Positions 27,349 to 36,104 of a stretch of DNA of 64,000 bases are shown here, piece by piece. The stretch comes from UBA4782 sp034429195 (lineage in GTDB: Bacteria > Chloroflexota > Anaerolineae > Anaerolineales > Anaerolineaceae): assembly GCA_034429195.1 (NCBI GenBank), contig DAOUGQ010000018.1:124001-188000 (forward strand). Reading direction: 5' to 3'. The translations under genes and the position numbers were made by a program. Position 1 is the stretch's first letter. Each line of letters opens with the position of its first letter. Below the pieces are notes generated by a model that was not told the origin of the DNA, did no database searches, and saw only the letters and a list, made by a program, of their open reading frames with translations.

Positions 27349-29820
27349 ATGGATTTGGGTCTCGTTCGAAAAGTTGACATTGAAGAGGAAATGCAACAAT
27401 CGTATCTAGATTATGCCATGAGTACGATCGTGGCTCGAGCTCTTCCTGATGCTCGCGATGGGTTAAAGCCAGTACAACGGCGTATCCTATATGCCATGTA
27501 TGACATGGGAATACGTGCAGACTCACCTTACAAAAAATCAGCTCGTATTGTTGGTGAAGTGCTTGGAAAGTATCATCCTCATGGTGATACAGCGGTATAT
27601 GAAGCTATGGCGCGCATGGCACAAGATTTCAGTATGAGGAACATGCTGATAGATGGGCAGGGGAATTTTGGTAGTGTTGATGGCGATGAGCCCGCAGCCA
27701 TGAGATATACAGAAGCACGCCTGAAACAAGTAGCTATTGAAATGTTGGGACAAATTGATCGAAATACGGTAGATTTTGTTCCCAACTTTGATGGATCTTT
27801 AGAGGAACCATTGGTTTTACCTGCTGCCATCCCAAACATGTTAGTGAACGGTGGAACTGGTATTGCGGTGGGAATGGCTACCAATATTCCTCCGCATAAC
27901 CTGGGAGAGGTTGTCGATGCGTTGATTTATACGTTGAAGGAATGGACTCGTCTGGATGACATTACCATTTCAGATCTGATGAAGTTCATCAAAGGTCCAG
28001 ATTTTCCTACAGGTGGCATCATAATTTTGGAAGGAGAAGAAAATGCCCTTCTCACAGCATATGCCACTGGCAGGGGAAAACTTAATGTTCGTGGCAAAGT
28101 CATGATGGAAGAAATGGTAAAGGGGAGATCGAGACTTATCATAACTGAACTGCCTTACATGACTAACAAATCTGCACTGATTGAACGTATTGCAGAATTA
28201 GTTCGCGAAGGGACATTAGAGGGGATAGCAGACCTACGAGACGAATCTGATAAACAGGGAATGCGCATAGTAATTGAGTTGAACAAGGCTGCTGATGGGG
28301 AAAAGATATTACGAGATCTATACCAGCGAACGCCATTACAATCCACATTTGGGATCAATATGGTAGCCCTGGTAGATGGTGAACCCCGTTTGCTTACGTT
28401 GAAGCAGGCGCTTAAAGTTTATTTGGAGCACCGGTTGGTAGTAGTTAAAAGACGTAGTGAGTACGATCTTGAGCGCGCAAAACAAAGATTACATATCCTG
28501 GAAGGGCTTCGGGTGGCATTGAACCATCTGGATGAAATTATTACATTAATTCGGAACTCTCCCGACACTGAACAGGCTCGAACACGATTAATGAAACGAT
28601 ACCGCTTGAGTGAAATCCAGGCGCAAGCTATTTTGGATATGGCGTTAAAACGACTTGCTGCTTTAGAGAGGAAAAAAATCGAGCTTGAATATAAAGAGAC
28701 AGTTGCAATGATCAAAGAACTAGAAAGTCTGCTTAAGTCTCCTAAAAAAATGAGGCAAGTGGTGGAAGATGAGCTGAATGAGATAAAACTCAAATATGCT
28801 GACCGCCGAAGAACCCAGATTGTGGCATTAAAAAAGGGAAAATCTGCCAAGGAATTGCTTGTCGTATCGGAATTGACACCTGAAAAACCTTTATGGGTGG
28901 GATTAATGCCGAATGGAGTTATCGCACGCACGATGAATGAAGATCTACCACGAATAAGTGGGCGAGCTGCTCCTTCAATGGTTGTGAAAACGAGTACACA
29001 CCAGACTCTCTATTTGGTTCAAGGTGATGGAATGGCAGCAGCGGTTGCAGTAGAAAGTATTCCAGAAGCAGAATCATTTAGCGAAGGTATTTCTGTAGAG
29101 AAAGTTGCGCCGTTGCCTAATCCGGATTCGGTTGTAGCAATGTTCACTGTTCCTCAAACCGGAAGGAAAAATGGTGATGCATTTATAGCCAGTGCTACAA
29201 GAAATGGTATGGTGAAAAAATCAGCATTGAGCGAGTTGCCTGGTCCGGCTGCTCATGCTTTCACTTTGATGAGAGTGAATTCTGGTGATGAGCTCGGCTT
29301 TATTGTTTTTAGCAATGGCAATGAAGAATGGATGCTTTTCACTGCAATGGGCATGGCGATACGTTTCAAAGAAGATGATGTTCGGCCGATGGGGTTAATT
29401 GCAGGAGGGGTAAATGCGATTAAACTGGCTGAAAAAGATCTTGTCATTGGTATGGAAGTATATAACGAAAAAGGTGAAGTGCTATTGATCGCGGAAGATG
29501 GAAATGCATGGCGTTTGAAAATGAACGATTTTCCTTTGCAGGGCAGGTATGGACAGGGAGTGATTGCCTGTCGATTACGCAAGCAAAACGCTCTTTCCGT
29601 TTGTTTAGCTGGATCTGGCAGCAGTACAGGAATCATTCAATTTCGAAATGCAGCAGCAAAAATCGTTAAAATAAGCGACATTCCCCAGGGGAAAAGGCCA
29701 TATTCAGGAAAGCCAGTTGTAGAAGTAAAAAAGGACGATGAAGTGATCGATCAGACGAAGATAAGAGATTGTTTTCCGGTTCCCTTTTCTCGAACACGAA
29801 GCAAGAAGAAGATAGAATGA
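27349..29820 (+). CDS. gyrA: DNA gyrase/topoisomerase IV subunit A
   Basis: 823 residues from the ATG at 27349 with a TTTGGAGGA site. N-terminal breakage-reunion domain with DARDGLKPVQRRILYAMYD, the quinolone-region KYHPHGDTAVYEAM and the catalytic Tyr in AMRYTEARL. The coiled coil ends RYRLSEIQAQAILDMALKRL, and a C-terminal beta-pinwheel follows from about residue 490. The canonical GyrA box (QRRGGKG type) is not visible; the matching place reads LPRISGRAAPSM, so true negative supercoiling is uncertain and a topoisomerase IV-like role is possible. It lies downstream of rpoC, with its own start after the terminator. gyrB is not in the window. Confidence 0.93.
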   Translation: MDLGLVRKVDIEEEMQQSYLDYAMSTIVARALPDARDGLKPVQRRILYAMYDMGIRADSPYKKSARIVGEVLGKYHPHGDTAVYEAMARMAQDFSMRNMLIDGQGNFGSVDGDEPAAMRYTEARLKQVAIEMLGQIDRNTVDFVPNFDGSLEEPLVLPAAIPNMLVNGGTGIAVGMATNIPPHNLGEVVDALIYTLKEWTRLDDITISDLMKFIKGPDFPTGGIIILEGEENALLTAYATGRGKLNVRGKVMMEEMVKGRSRLIITELPYMTNKSALIERIAELVREGTLEGIADLRDESDKQGMRIVIELNKAADGEKILRDLYQRTPLQSTFGINMVALVDGEPRLLTLKQALKVYLEHRLVVVKRRSEYDLERAKQRLHILEGLRVALNHLDEIITLIRNSPDTEQARTRLMKRYRLSEIQAQAILDMALKRLAALERKKIELEYKETVAMIKELESLLKSPKKMRQVVEDELNEIKLKYADRRRTQIVALKKGKSAKELLVVSELTPEKPLWVGLMPNGVIARTMNEDLPRISGRAAPSMVVKTSTHQTLYLVQGDGMAAAVAVESIPEAESFSEGISVEKVAPLPNPDSVVAMFTVPQTGRKNGDAFIASATRNGMVKKSALSELPGPAAHAFTLMRVNSGDELGFIVFSNGNEEWMLFTAMGMAIRFKEDDVRPMGLIAGGVNAIKLAEKDLVIGMEVYNEKGEVLLIAEDGNAWRLKMNDFPLQGRYGQGVIACRLRKQNALSVCLAGSGSSTGIIQFRNAAAKIVKISDIPQGKRPYSGKPVVEVKKDDEVIDQTKIRDCFPVPFSRTRSKKKIE

Positions 29821-29935
29821 ACAAGAGTAATAACGGAGGAGAAAAGCTTTCGGGGTAAAATTGTGGAGGGGGAAAATCGAATATTTTATAAAAATTGATA
29901 CCAAAAATGGTTTCGATTCGTATTTAAAAAGAGCC

Positions 29936-29965
29936 TTGACAAAAAATGCTTTTCTGTTTTAAAAT
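29936..29965 (+). promoter_or_regulatory. sigma70-type promoter of sdpRI
   Basis: TTGACA (29936-29941) and TAAAAT (29960-29965) with an 18-base spacer form one of the best promoters in the window. Its -10 runs into the palindromic operator. Confidence 0.82.
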
Positions 29966-29991
29966 CTATTTAGATAGTTATCTAAATAGAT
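29964..29991 (+). promoter_or_regulatory. palindromic operator, probable SdpR binding site
   Basis: A perfect 13-bp inverted repeat, ATCTATTTAGATA (29964-29976) and TATCTAAATAGAT (29979-29991), separated by GT. It overlaps the end of the -10 box and the transcript start and lies 11 bases before the ATG, an ideal position for autorepression by the ArsR-type SdpR encoded next. Confidence 0.85.
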
Positions 29992-30002
29992 TGGCAGGTT
30001 AA

Positions 30003-30284
30003 ATGGGTTACGCTGAAACATTAAAAGCTTTAAGTGATCCGGTGAGACGAGAAATTCTTGTCTTATTGAAGTCTGGAAAAATGACAGCGGGTGAAATTGG
30101 CAGCCATTTTGACATAAGAGGAGCTACGATTTCATATCATCTTTCCTTGCTTAAGAGCGCAGATCTGGTATTTGAGAGCAAATATAAAAACTTTGTCTAT
30201 TATGAGCTCAATACATCTGTTTTTGAAGAGATAATTCTTTGGTTGTCCCAGTTTGGAGGTAACAAGAATGAAATTGAAAAATAA
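30003..30284 (+). CDS. SdpR-like ArsR-family autorepressor
   Basis: 93 residues with a winged helix-turn-helix: ALSDPVRREILVLLKSGKMT, AGEIGSHFDIRGATISYHLS and the wing around YKNFVYYELN. No metal-binding Cys pair of the ArsR type is present, as is usual for SdpR. In Bacillus, SdpR represses the sdpRI operon and is sequestered at the membrane by SdpI bound to toxin; the next gene is an sdpI homologue overlapping by 17 bases. A strong promoter and palindrome precede it. Confidence 0.92.
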   Translation: MGYAETLKALSDPVRREILVLLKSGKMTAGEIGSHFDIRGATISYHLSLLKSADLVFESKYKNFVYYELNTSVFEEIILWLSQFGGNKNEIEK

Positions 30285-30915
30285 TTCAACAATAATAATT
30301 ACAACAATTATGTGCTTAATTCCGGTAATTTTTGGTATTCTGGTTTTCAATAAATTACCGCTGCAGATACCTATTCATTTTGACAGTAGGGGAAATCCGG
30401 ATAGTTATTTACCAAAAACGCTTGCAGTTTTTGGGTTACCAATTTTCATGGCAGCAGTAAATCTTTATGCACATTTCAGAGTGAACAATGAGCCAAAAGC
30501 GTATAACTTTTCTTCTGTGCTTAAACAAGCTGTAAAATGGATGCCTTCGATCATCGCAATTGTATTCATTCCGCTTTCTCTGATCATTGCAATGGATGCA
30601 GAAATCCCGGTTGTTATGATTGGCACTGCTCTCGCAGGTATTGTGATTGTAATTTGTGGAAACTACCTGCCCAAGAACAGGCAAAACTACACATTGGGAA
30701 TAAAGTTGCCCTGGACTCTTCATAGCGAAAATAACTGGAATAAAACAAATCGTTTTACGGGTTTTGTTTGGGTGATAGGCGGGTTGATGATAATCACGAA
30801 TTCATTTATTTTAAAGTGGTACATCTCGATAACAGTCATTGTTTTGCTTGTTGTGTTGCCATTCTTCTACTCCTATATGACGTTCAAATTGGAGACTAAA
30901 GAGGGCACAGAATAA
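30268..30915 (+). CDS. SdpI family integral membrane protein (DUF1648)
   Basis: 215 residues from the ATG at 30268, behind GGAGGT inside the sdpR end. Six or so membrane helices. The N-terminal DUF1648 has PVIFGILVFNKLPLQIPIHF then DSRGNPDSYLPK, and the C-terminal SdpI region has NRQNYTLGIKLPWTLHSENN, the family hallmark, then WNKTNRFTGFVWVIGGL. In Bacillus SdpI gives immunity to the SdpC toxin and relays the signal to SdpR. No sdpC-like toxin is seen here, so the signal is unknown. Confidence 0.93.
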   Translation: MKLKNNSTIIITTIMCLIPVIFGILVFNKLPLQIPIHFDSRGNPDSYLPKTLAVFGLPIFMAAVNLYAHFRVNNEPKAYNFSSVLKQAVKWMPSIIAIVFIPLSLIIAMDAEIPVVMIGTALAGIVIVICGNYLPKNRQNYTLGIKLPWTLHSENNWNKTNRFTGFVWVIGGLMIITNSFILKWYISITVIVLLVVLPFFYSYMTFKLETKEGTE

Positions 30916-31001
30916 TAATTTGGGTTGGTTGCCTTTTACGAAAGTAGTATTACGTAAGTTGTAGAAAATAAGAATAAGCAAACTTTAAGGAGTTTTCTAA
31001 A

Positions 31002-31412
31002 ATGAAAAAAATCGTGTCAATTTTTCTTGTCTCACTTTTTCTTCTCATGCTTTCTGCATGTGGATCGATCAAACTTGCAGATATTTATGATGAAAATGAA
31101 GTAATCGATCGCGCGAAAGAGGTCGTTAATGTAATTAATACCCATGATTATGATGCTATTCAAGCTGAACTGCGAGATGATCTTGAAGATAAAGTAACCC
31201 CTGATCAACTAAAATCTGCCTGGGAAAAAACCTTATCTGATGCTGGTGATTTTCAGGATTACAAATCAATAACTACTGTAGGTCAGAAAAGCAAGTCGAC
31301 CGGTGAAGATTATGCACAGGTAGTCTTAGTATGCAATTATGAAAATAGCACCCTAATCTATACGATTGTTATGGATGCAAACCTTGATATTGTTGGTATG
31401 TATCTGAAATAG
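31002..31412 (+). CDS. DUF3887 lipoprotein
   Basis: 136 residues behind AAGGAG. A lipoprotein signal (LLMLSAC, Cys at about 20) is followed by a domain typical of DUF3887: VVNVINTHDYDAIQAELRDD, VTPDQLKSAWEKTLSDAGDF, then DYAQVVLVCNYENSTLIYTI with a C-terminal DIVGMYLK. DUF3887 is an NTF2-like fold of unknown role. It follows sdpRI by 86 bases and may share its transcript; a terminator lies downstream. Confidence 0.88.
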   Translation: MKKIVSIFLVSLFLLMLSACGSIKLADIYDENEVIDRAKEVVNVINTHDYDAIQAELRDDLEDKVTPDQLKSAWEKTLSDAGDFQDYKSITTVGQKSKSTGEDYAQVVLVCNYENSTLIYTIVMDANLDIVGMYLK

Positions 31413-31516
31413 GAAACAGGCTGCAAATCAAAAGAGAGTAATCAAGATATTCTAATACGTTAAAGCCGGACCGAAAAAGATAACCAATCTAATTCTCATG
31501 CTTTTTGCTTCAAAAG

Positions 31517-31551
31517 AAGGGCCACCCACAAGAATTCTGGGTGGCCCTTTT
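31517..31551. terminator. intrinsic terminator between convergent genes
   Basis: GGGCCACCCA (31519-31528) pairs with TGGGTGGCCC (31538-31547), extended by AA/TT, followed by TTTT on the plus strand and preceded by an A-rich run serving the opposite direction. It sits between the DUF3887 gene and the convergent minus-strand gene. It shares its CCACCCA/TGGGTGG stem and AAGAATT loop with the terminator at 3119. Confidence 0.85.
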
Positions 31552-31623
31552 GTCATTAAGACCATTCAATTTATTTTTTAAGTACTTCAAAAATTACTTT
31601 TAAAAATTTTGTTGAATTATTAA

Positions 31624-32718
31624 TTAATTACCAAAAGTATAAAATGAGTAGTGATAACCAATCTTTCCATCTACTAATCCGATGGTATCATTTCCATTAT
31701 TGACTTTTCCTGTTGGTCCTACCGCTGTCCAGGTGAAGTGTCTGTTATTTCCTGTTCCAGTAAAACTTGTAAGTTTAAATACAGCACTGGGAAGTCCAAT
31801 CGTAAAGAAATTATTGAACCATGTACGGATCAGATCGTATCCCTGAACTGTGCGTGAAGCCGTTACGCGGATAGCATTGGCTGTGTACATGCTGGCACAA
31901 AGGTCTGGATTATGCGAATTCATATTGGCAATATATTTTTCTACTATATCCTGTTCTCCAACCCCGGCCCAATCATAACTAGCAATTGCATTCCATTGCG
32001 CGGGTAATTTTGTCTTGTAATCCCAAGTGAAGTAATTCACAGCGGGGATGTTCAGGCTTTTACAAGTATCCATAAAGAGGATAAGTTCTGATGCTGAAGG
32101 GCTCCAATCACTGACGGGATATAAGGGGCCGGTAGCCAGATAAGGACGATATGGCGTTAGGGATTGAAATTCTTTAAAAGATTTTGTTACTTGAACATCT
32201 GGATTATGTGATGCCTGCCAGTAAACCTGGGGCATATTGTAATCACATTTATCTAAAAAAGCTGTCCAGGGAAATTGCATATGATATGATGGATACCGGT
32301 AAGAGCATAATGCAATCGGTGTGGAAGGAAGGCCTTTTCGAAGGGCAGTCATGAAGGTAGTTGCAGCAGACGCCCCGCCTGATACCTTGAATTCACTTTC
32401 GGCGTCGATTACATAACCATCTAATCCCAGCGCTTTTGTCCGATTTATAGCTATGGTGGCTTCACCTGTCGGATTTGCCCCGTATATGTAATGCCATCCC
32501 CAAACCTGCAATCCTTTTGCCTTAAGAGCTTTTACAACCGGAGGAACCAGATCAACATTGGTAGTGCGATTGACATTATAGGAACTCACACCGTCTGCAA
32601 TCTTTATCAAAACGTGTGTGAATCCGGCAGAATATGCAGTATTGGCAATGGTAGTAGCATTGCCACTTTCGCACGATGGGATTTTCCATATCATCATTCC
32701 TTTACCATATAATGTCAT
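31624..32718 (-). CDS. TIM-barrel glycosidase-like protein fused to an NTF2-like domain
   Basis: 364 residues with no signal peptide. Residues 1-245 look like a glycoside hydrolase-type TIM barrel: FTHVLIKIADGVSSYN, GLQVWGWHYIYGANPTGEA, LGLDGYVIDAESEFK (acidic pair), YNMPQVYWQASHNPDV and AVNYFTWDYKTKLPAQW. Residues 255-364 form an NTF2/SnoaL-like domain beginning EKYIANMNSHNPDLCASMYT. The fusion is unusual. The barrel may bind or cut a polysaccharide, but the substrate and even catalysis are unproven. Confidence 0.75.
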   Translation of the reverse strand: MTLYGKGMMIWKIPSCESGNATTIANTAYSAGFTHVLIKIADGVSSYNVNRTTNVDLVPPVVKALKAKGLQVWGWHYIYGANPTGEATIAINRTKALGLDGYVIDAESEFKVSGGASAATTFMTALRKGLPSTPIALCSYRYPSYHMQFPWTAFLDKCDYNMPQVYWQASHNPDVQVTKSFKEFQSLTPYRPYLATGPLYPVSDWSPSASELILFMDTCKSLNIPAVNYFTWDYKTKLPAQWNAIASYDWAGVGEQDIVEKYIANMNSHNPDLCASMYTANAIRVTASRTVQGYDLIRTWFNNFFTIGLPSAVFKLTSFTGTGNNRHFTWTAVGPTGKVNNGNDTIGLVDGKIGYHYSFYTFGN

Positions 32719-32758
32719 ATCGTAGACTCCTTGTTGAATTGCAAATCAGCAATGATGA

Positions 32759-33334
32759 TCAGCTTTGCACTGTTAAATTTCCTTCCAAACCTAATTCAGA
32801 GGCAACTTTACGCATAGCCAAGATTACTTCATCGACATGCTGCCATAGTTCTACACCAAATTCCTGAGCTGCTGCAGCAATTTCCTCACGATTTGCACCA
32901 GCAGCAAACGCTTTATCCTTCCATTTCTTTTTTACAGAAGAGGAGGTGAGATCATACAATGAGCGAGAAGGGCGTACGAGAGCGACTGCAGTGATCAAAC
33001 CGGTTACTTCATCACAAGCATATAATGCTTTTTCCATGGTTGTCAGACGTGGTAAACCTGAGTGATCAGCATGGCTGAGAACCGCCCTGATGATCTCTTC
33101 TGGGACATTATTCTCTCTTAAAATAGGTTCGCCAGCCATTGGATGTTCATCAAGTGTTGGATGAATTTCCCAATCGAAGTCGTGAAGTAAACCAGTAATC
33201 GCCCAGGTTTCTTCATCCTCGCCCAGTTTCTGTGCATAATGCCGCATGGCTGCCTCGACTGCCAGCATGTGATTTACCAGATTTCGGTTTTTTACATAAT
33301 GATTTACCAGTAATAATGCTTCATCTCTTTTCAT
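32759..33334 (-). CDS. HD-domain hydrolase
   Basis: 191 residues with the HD phosphohydrolase signature: NHMLAVEAAMRHYA (first His), ITGLLHDFDWEIHP (the HD pair), HPMAGEPIL and AVLSHADHSG, then YACDEVTGLI with the late Asp. The family is the short HDIG-type predicted metal-dependent phosphohydrolases, probably acting on a nucleotide. A GGAG site precedes the ATG. It lies between the TIM-barrel and SanA-like genes on the minus strand. Confidence 0.9.
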   Translation of the reverse strand: MKRDEALLLVNHYVKNRNLVNHMLAVEAAMRHYAQKLGEDEETWAITGLLHDFDWEIHPTLDEHPMAGEPILRENNVPEEIIRAVLSHADHSGLPRLTTMEKALYACDEVTGLITAVALVRPSRSLYDLTSSSVKKKWKDKAFAAGANREEIAAAAQEFGVELWQHVDEVILAMRKVASELGLEGNLTVQS

Positions 33335-33438
33335 TTTTGCTCCATGTTTAATGTCCGGATATTTTTATCTGGTATTCCAGGTAGGGTGCAAGAATGGTGC
33401 CTGTCAACCAGAAACCATAAATAGTCATCAATATTAAG

Positions 33439-34086
33439 TTATTCAATTGGTTCGATTGGGCCCATTACGGGAAGGGGATGCCTGATCCATACATCATATA
33501 AAGCTACAATTTGAGCGGGAATTTCACGTAAGCGCCAATAATTTAATGCATAAGAACGGTACACTCTCCTATCTGCAATCACGCCAATAGAATCAATCCC
33601 TAATGACTGGCATATGAATACAGTTCTGGGTAGGTGAAATTTCTGCGTGACAAGTAAGGCGTCATGAACTCCAAAAATTGCCTTTGCTCGATAACAAGTG
33701 TCGTAGGTTCTACGTCCAGCATAATCAAGAATAATTGCTTCTTCAGGGACTCCCAATTCAATGGCATATGCACGCATTGCACCGGGTTCGTTGTAATCTA
33801 CATACCGATTATCACCACTCATGAGAAGTTTTTCAACTTTTCCTGCAAAGTATAATTCAGTAGCTGCTGCTACTCTGTCTTGTAAAACTGCTGTTGGTTT
33901 TCCATCATGTTGCAAACCGGCACCAAAAACAATAGCTACCTTTTTAGAAGGTGCTTCGCTTGCATGAATAATTTTTCCCGCAGCTGAAATATTTGTGATA
34001 AATAATGCAGATCCAATCAATAACGTGGCTATAAGGAATATGACTAATATAGTGATCATGAGAATTCTACCAAGTTTTCTAACCAT
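33439..34086 (-). CDS. SanA/YdcF-like DUF218 membrane protein
   Basis: 215 residues with an N-terminal membrane helix (about 7-30) and a DUF218 domain: AIVFGAGLQHDGKPTAVLQD, LLMSGDNRYVDYNEPGAMRA, AIILDYAGRRTYDTCYRAK and LLVTQKFHLPRTVFICQSLG. It is close to SanA (vancomycin sensitivity) proteins of the cell envelope. A TAGAAT box ends 6 bases before the ATG with no Shine-Dalgarno, so it may be translated from a leaderless message. The biochemical activity of the family is not established. Confidence 0.9.
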   Translation of the reverse strand: MVRKLGRILMITILVIFLIATLLIGSALFITNISAAGKIIHASEAPSKKVAIVFGAGLQHDGKPTAVLQDRVAAATELYFAGKVEKLLMSGDNRYVDYNEPGAMRAYAIELGVPEEAIILDYAGRRTYDTCYRAKAIFGVHDALLVTQKFHLPRTVFICQSLGIDSIGVIADRRVYRSYALNYWRLREIPAQIVALYDVWIRHPLPVMGPIEPIE

Positions 34087-34124
34087 CTTGAAATTCTACC
34101 ATGTGATGATGCAAATATTTTCCA

Positions 34125-35171
34125 TTATCTATCTATCAATGGCTGAATATCCACGCCTGCAGCACCTAAATAATGTCGAAGGGGTTCGTAGGCAGCATCA
34201 TTGATCGGTTTAACAGCTTCAACAGAAGTATTTATCGCCTGGCTGAGGATATCTCTTCCTTCCTTTTTATGAGAAAAATCTGTTAGTATTTCTGCTACTT
34301 GTTGGACCAATCGAGAATCCAGATCTGGATAAGCGGAAAGGTTCATCATTGGAATGATAGGATCGCTTTTCCAGATGATAACAATTCTTTCTTGAACATC
34401 CGGCAGGTCAGCAAGAGAAGATGCAGTTCGTGGGTCTCCTGTATGAGCGTAAGTAACGCCAAAATCGCATATACCCTTGATATAAAGAGAGCGAATTACC
34501 GCTGAAGCGCTATGAGCAAAGACTCCTTCTGATAAATCAATTCCTTGATCGTTGAGCAGTCCAATGGGCACAAGATATCCTGAAAGAGAATCGGGATCGA
34601 CCCAACAGGGTGTTTGGTTAGCAAATTGAGCTAATGCTTCTTCAGCAGAGGCAGTGCTTTCACCTGAATTTTGGTCATAGTAGATTTCAAAGTCACTGTC
34701 TCTATCAGCAAAAAACTGGACACCATAAAAGTAGATTCCATATGAATTTATCAAAACTACTGGAATAGCGGAATTGTTTCGATTTGCAACAATATACGGT
34801 ATCGGAGGGAGCCAGGCAAACTGGATTTTTTTCTTTTGCAGGTCAAAAAGAAGGGAATGGTAGTCTGAATAAATTTTTCCAGTAAAAACCTGCCCACTTT
34901 GATCGGAAAGATAAGTAGCAATTTCTTCTAATGCCAATTCCGCTTCTTCGCCATCATCTACAGAGGCAGTTGATGCAATGATATATGGATTTTCCTTTGA
35001 ACCAAGTGGAAAAGGGGTATACGTAGGTTTTATTGTAACCGTTTGTGTTGGAGGTACAGGTGTTTGAGTGGGTCCCTTTTTTACTACATTTGTTAATTGA
35101 CAGGAGAGGCTAATAAAGATAATAAAAAAAATTAAAAGAAAATTGCGAAAGGATTCAAGTGTGGTTTTCAT
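34125..35171 (-). CDS. PhnD/SsuA/transferrin-family substrate-binding lipoprotein
   Basis: 348 residues. Start at 35171, where ATGA overlaps the stop of the octanoyltransferase gene. A lipoprotein signal (FIIFISLSC) is followed by a Thr/Pro-rich tether (TPVPPTQTVTIKPTYTPFP) and a periplasmic-binding fold of the PhnD type: HSLLFDLQKKKIQFAWLPPI, CWVDPDSLSGYLVP, GICDFGVTYAHTG and IIWKSDPIIPMMNLSAYPDL. PhnD-like proteins bind phosphonates or other small ligands for ABC import, but no permease or ATPase is nearby. Its coupling to a lipoate-pathway gene is odd. Confidence 0.88.
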   Translation of the reverse strand: MKTTLESFRNFLLIFFIIFISLSCQLTNVVKKGPTQTPVPPTQTVTIKPTYTPFPLGSKENPYIIASTASVDDGEEAELALEEIATYLSDQSGQVFTGKIYSDYHSLLFDLQKKKIQFAWLPPIPYIVANRNNSAIPVVLINSYGIYFYGVQFFADRDSDFEIYYDQNSGESTASAEEALAQFANQTPCWVDPDSLSGYLVPIGLLNDQGIDLSEGVFAHSASAVIRSLYIKGICDFGVTYAHTGDPRTASSLADLPDVQERIVIIWKSDPIIPMMNLSAYPDLDSRLVQQVAEILTDFSHKKEGRDILSQAINTSVEAVKPINDAAYEPLRHYLGAAGVDIQPLIDR

Positions 35172-35989
35172 ATTCGGAAAGTCCACTTGTCATTTGCATA
35201 TTTTTTTGTCACCAGAGAAGCAGCAAGTCTTTTTTCTTCATGAGTCAATTCATTCAATTCGAATCGCACACCTATCATGGAAAAACCCTTCTGAATTGCT
35301 GATGCACATGCTTCCCATGTAACACGTTTAGAAAGAATTTCTTCAAGAGTAGTGGCATGGCTTGCAATACGAGTGCGTATTGTAGCTTCATTTTCTGGTG
35401 TTGTCGAAGAAAGTACCAGTGCAATTCGGGTGATATCGCCAAGTAATGGAATAGCGCCATGTTGTAAAACCAGTTCATCACGGCGTAACTGTGCACTGCC
35501 TATCAGTTTCTTTCCATTACAAATAATTTCATATGATGATGGTACTTCAAAACAAACGGGTTTTGAGAGGTCATTTATCTGAATTGATGGGTTATTTTGT
35601 GATGCAAGCGCGGGAACACCCATTATGCGCATGGCAAAAATCAAAGCATCTGAGATTCTTTGGTAGCTTTCCAGAAGAGTTCCTGATACCAATGGGTTAC
35701 TGGTTGGTGCGATCACAGAATAGGTCAGCTCGTCTGTATGTAGAATGGCTCGTCCCCCTGTTGGGCGTCTGACGATATCCCATTTCAGTTGTTTCAACTT
35801 CGCAATATTCACATCAGAAATGGGTTGAGATTGTCCCAGAGAAAAACAAGGTGGATACCACCGGTATAAGCGGATAGTAGGAGGAGAATTGTGGGCTTTA
35901 ACCTGATCCATAATTGCTTCATCAATAGCCATATTCCAGGCTCCTGGTTTTTCTGGTGAAAGGATTAGGCGAAAATTATTTTCTCCCAT
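35168..35989 (-). CDS. lipoate-protein ligase A family, LipM-like octanoyltransferase
   Basis: 273 residues of the LplA/LipB cofactor transferase fold. RPTGGRAILHTDELTYSVIA is the lipoyl/octanoyl-binding motif, and CFEVPSSYEIICNGKKLIGS places a Cys where LipM-type octanoyltransferases carry their nucleophile, with AQLRR following. LipM moves octanoyl from ACP to GcvH or other E2-type proteins. A TATAAT box 10 bases before the ATG and no Shine-Dalgarno suggest a near-leaderless start. The downstream PhnD gene overlaps by 4 bases. Confidence 0.88.
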   Translation of the reverse strand: MGENNFRLILSPEKPGAWNMAIDEAIMDQVKAHNSPPTIRLYRWYPPCFSLGQSQPISDVNIAKLKQLKWDIVRRPTGGRAILHTDELTYSVIAPTSNPLVSGTLLESYQRISDALIFAMRIMGVPALASQNNPSIQINDLSKPVCFEVPSSYEIICNGKKLIGSAQLRRDELVLQHGAIPLLGDITRIALVLSSTTPENEATIRTRIASHATTLEEILSKRVTWEACASAIQKGFSMIGVRFELNELTHEEKRLAASLVTKKYANDKWTFRI

Positions 35990-36104
35990 GGTAGTAATTA
36001 TTATACATTGGCAATTCTTTTCTTATTTGGAATTTCAATATTTTCTTCGTCATTGGCAATCGTGATAGAATGAATATCAAAATTCATTATAAATTGGTTA
36101 AATT

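Noticed and set aside
28419..28931. 170-codon minus-strand frame inside gyrA
   Set aside because: Ser/Arg-rich translation typical of an antisense shadow; gyrA is certain.
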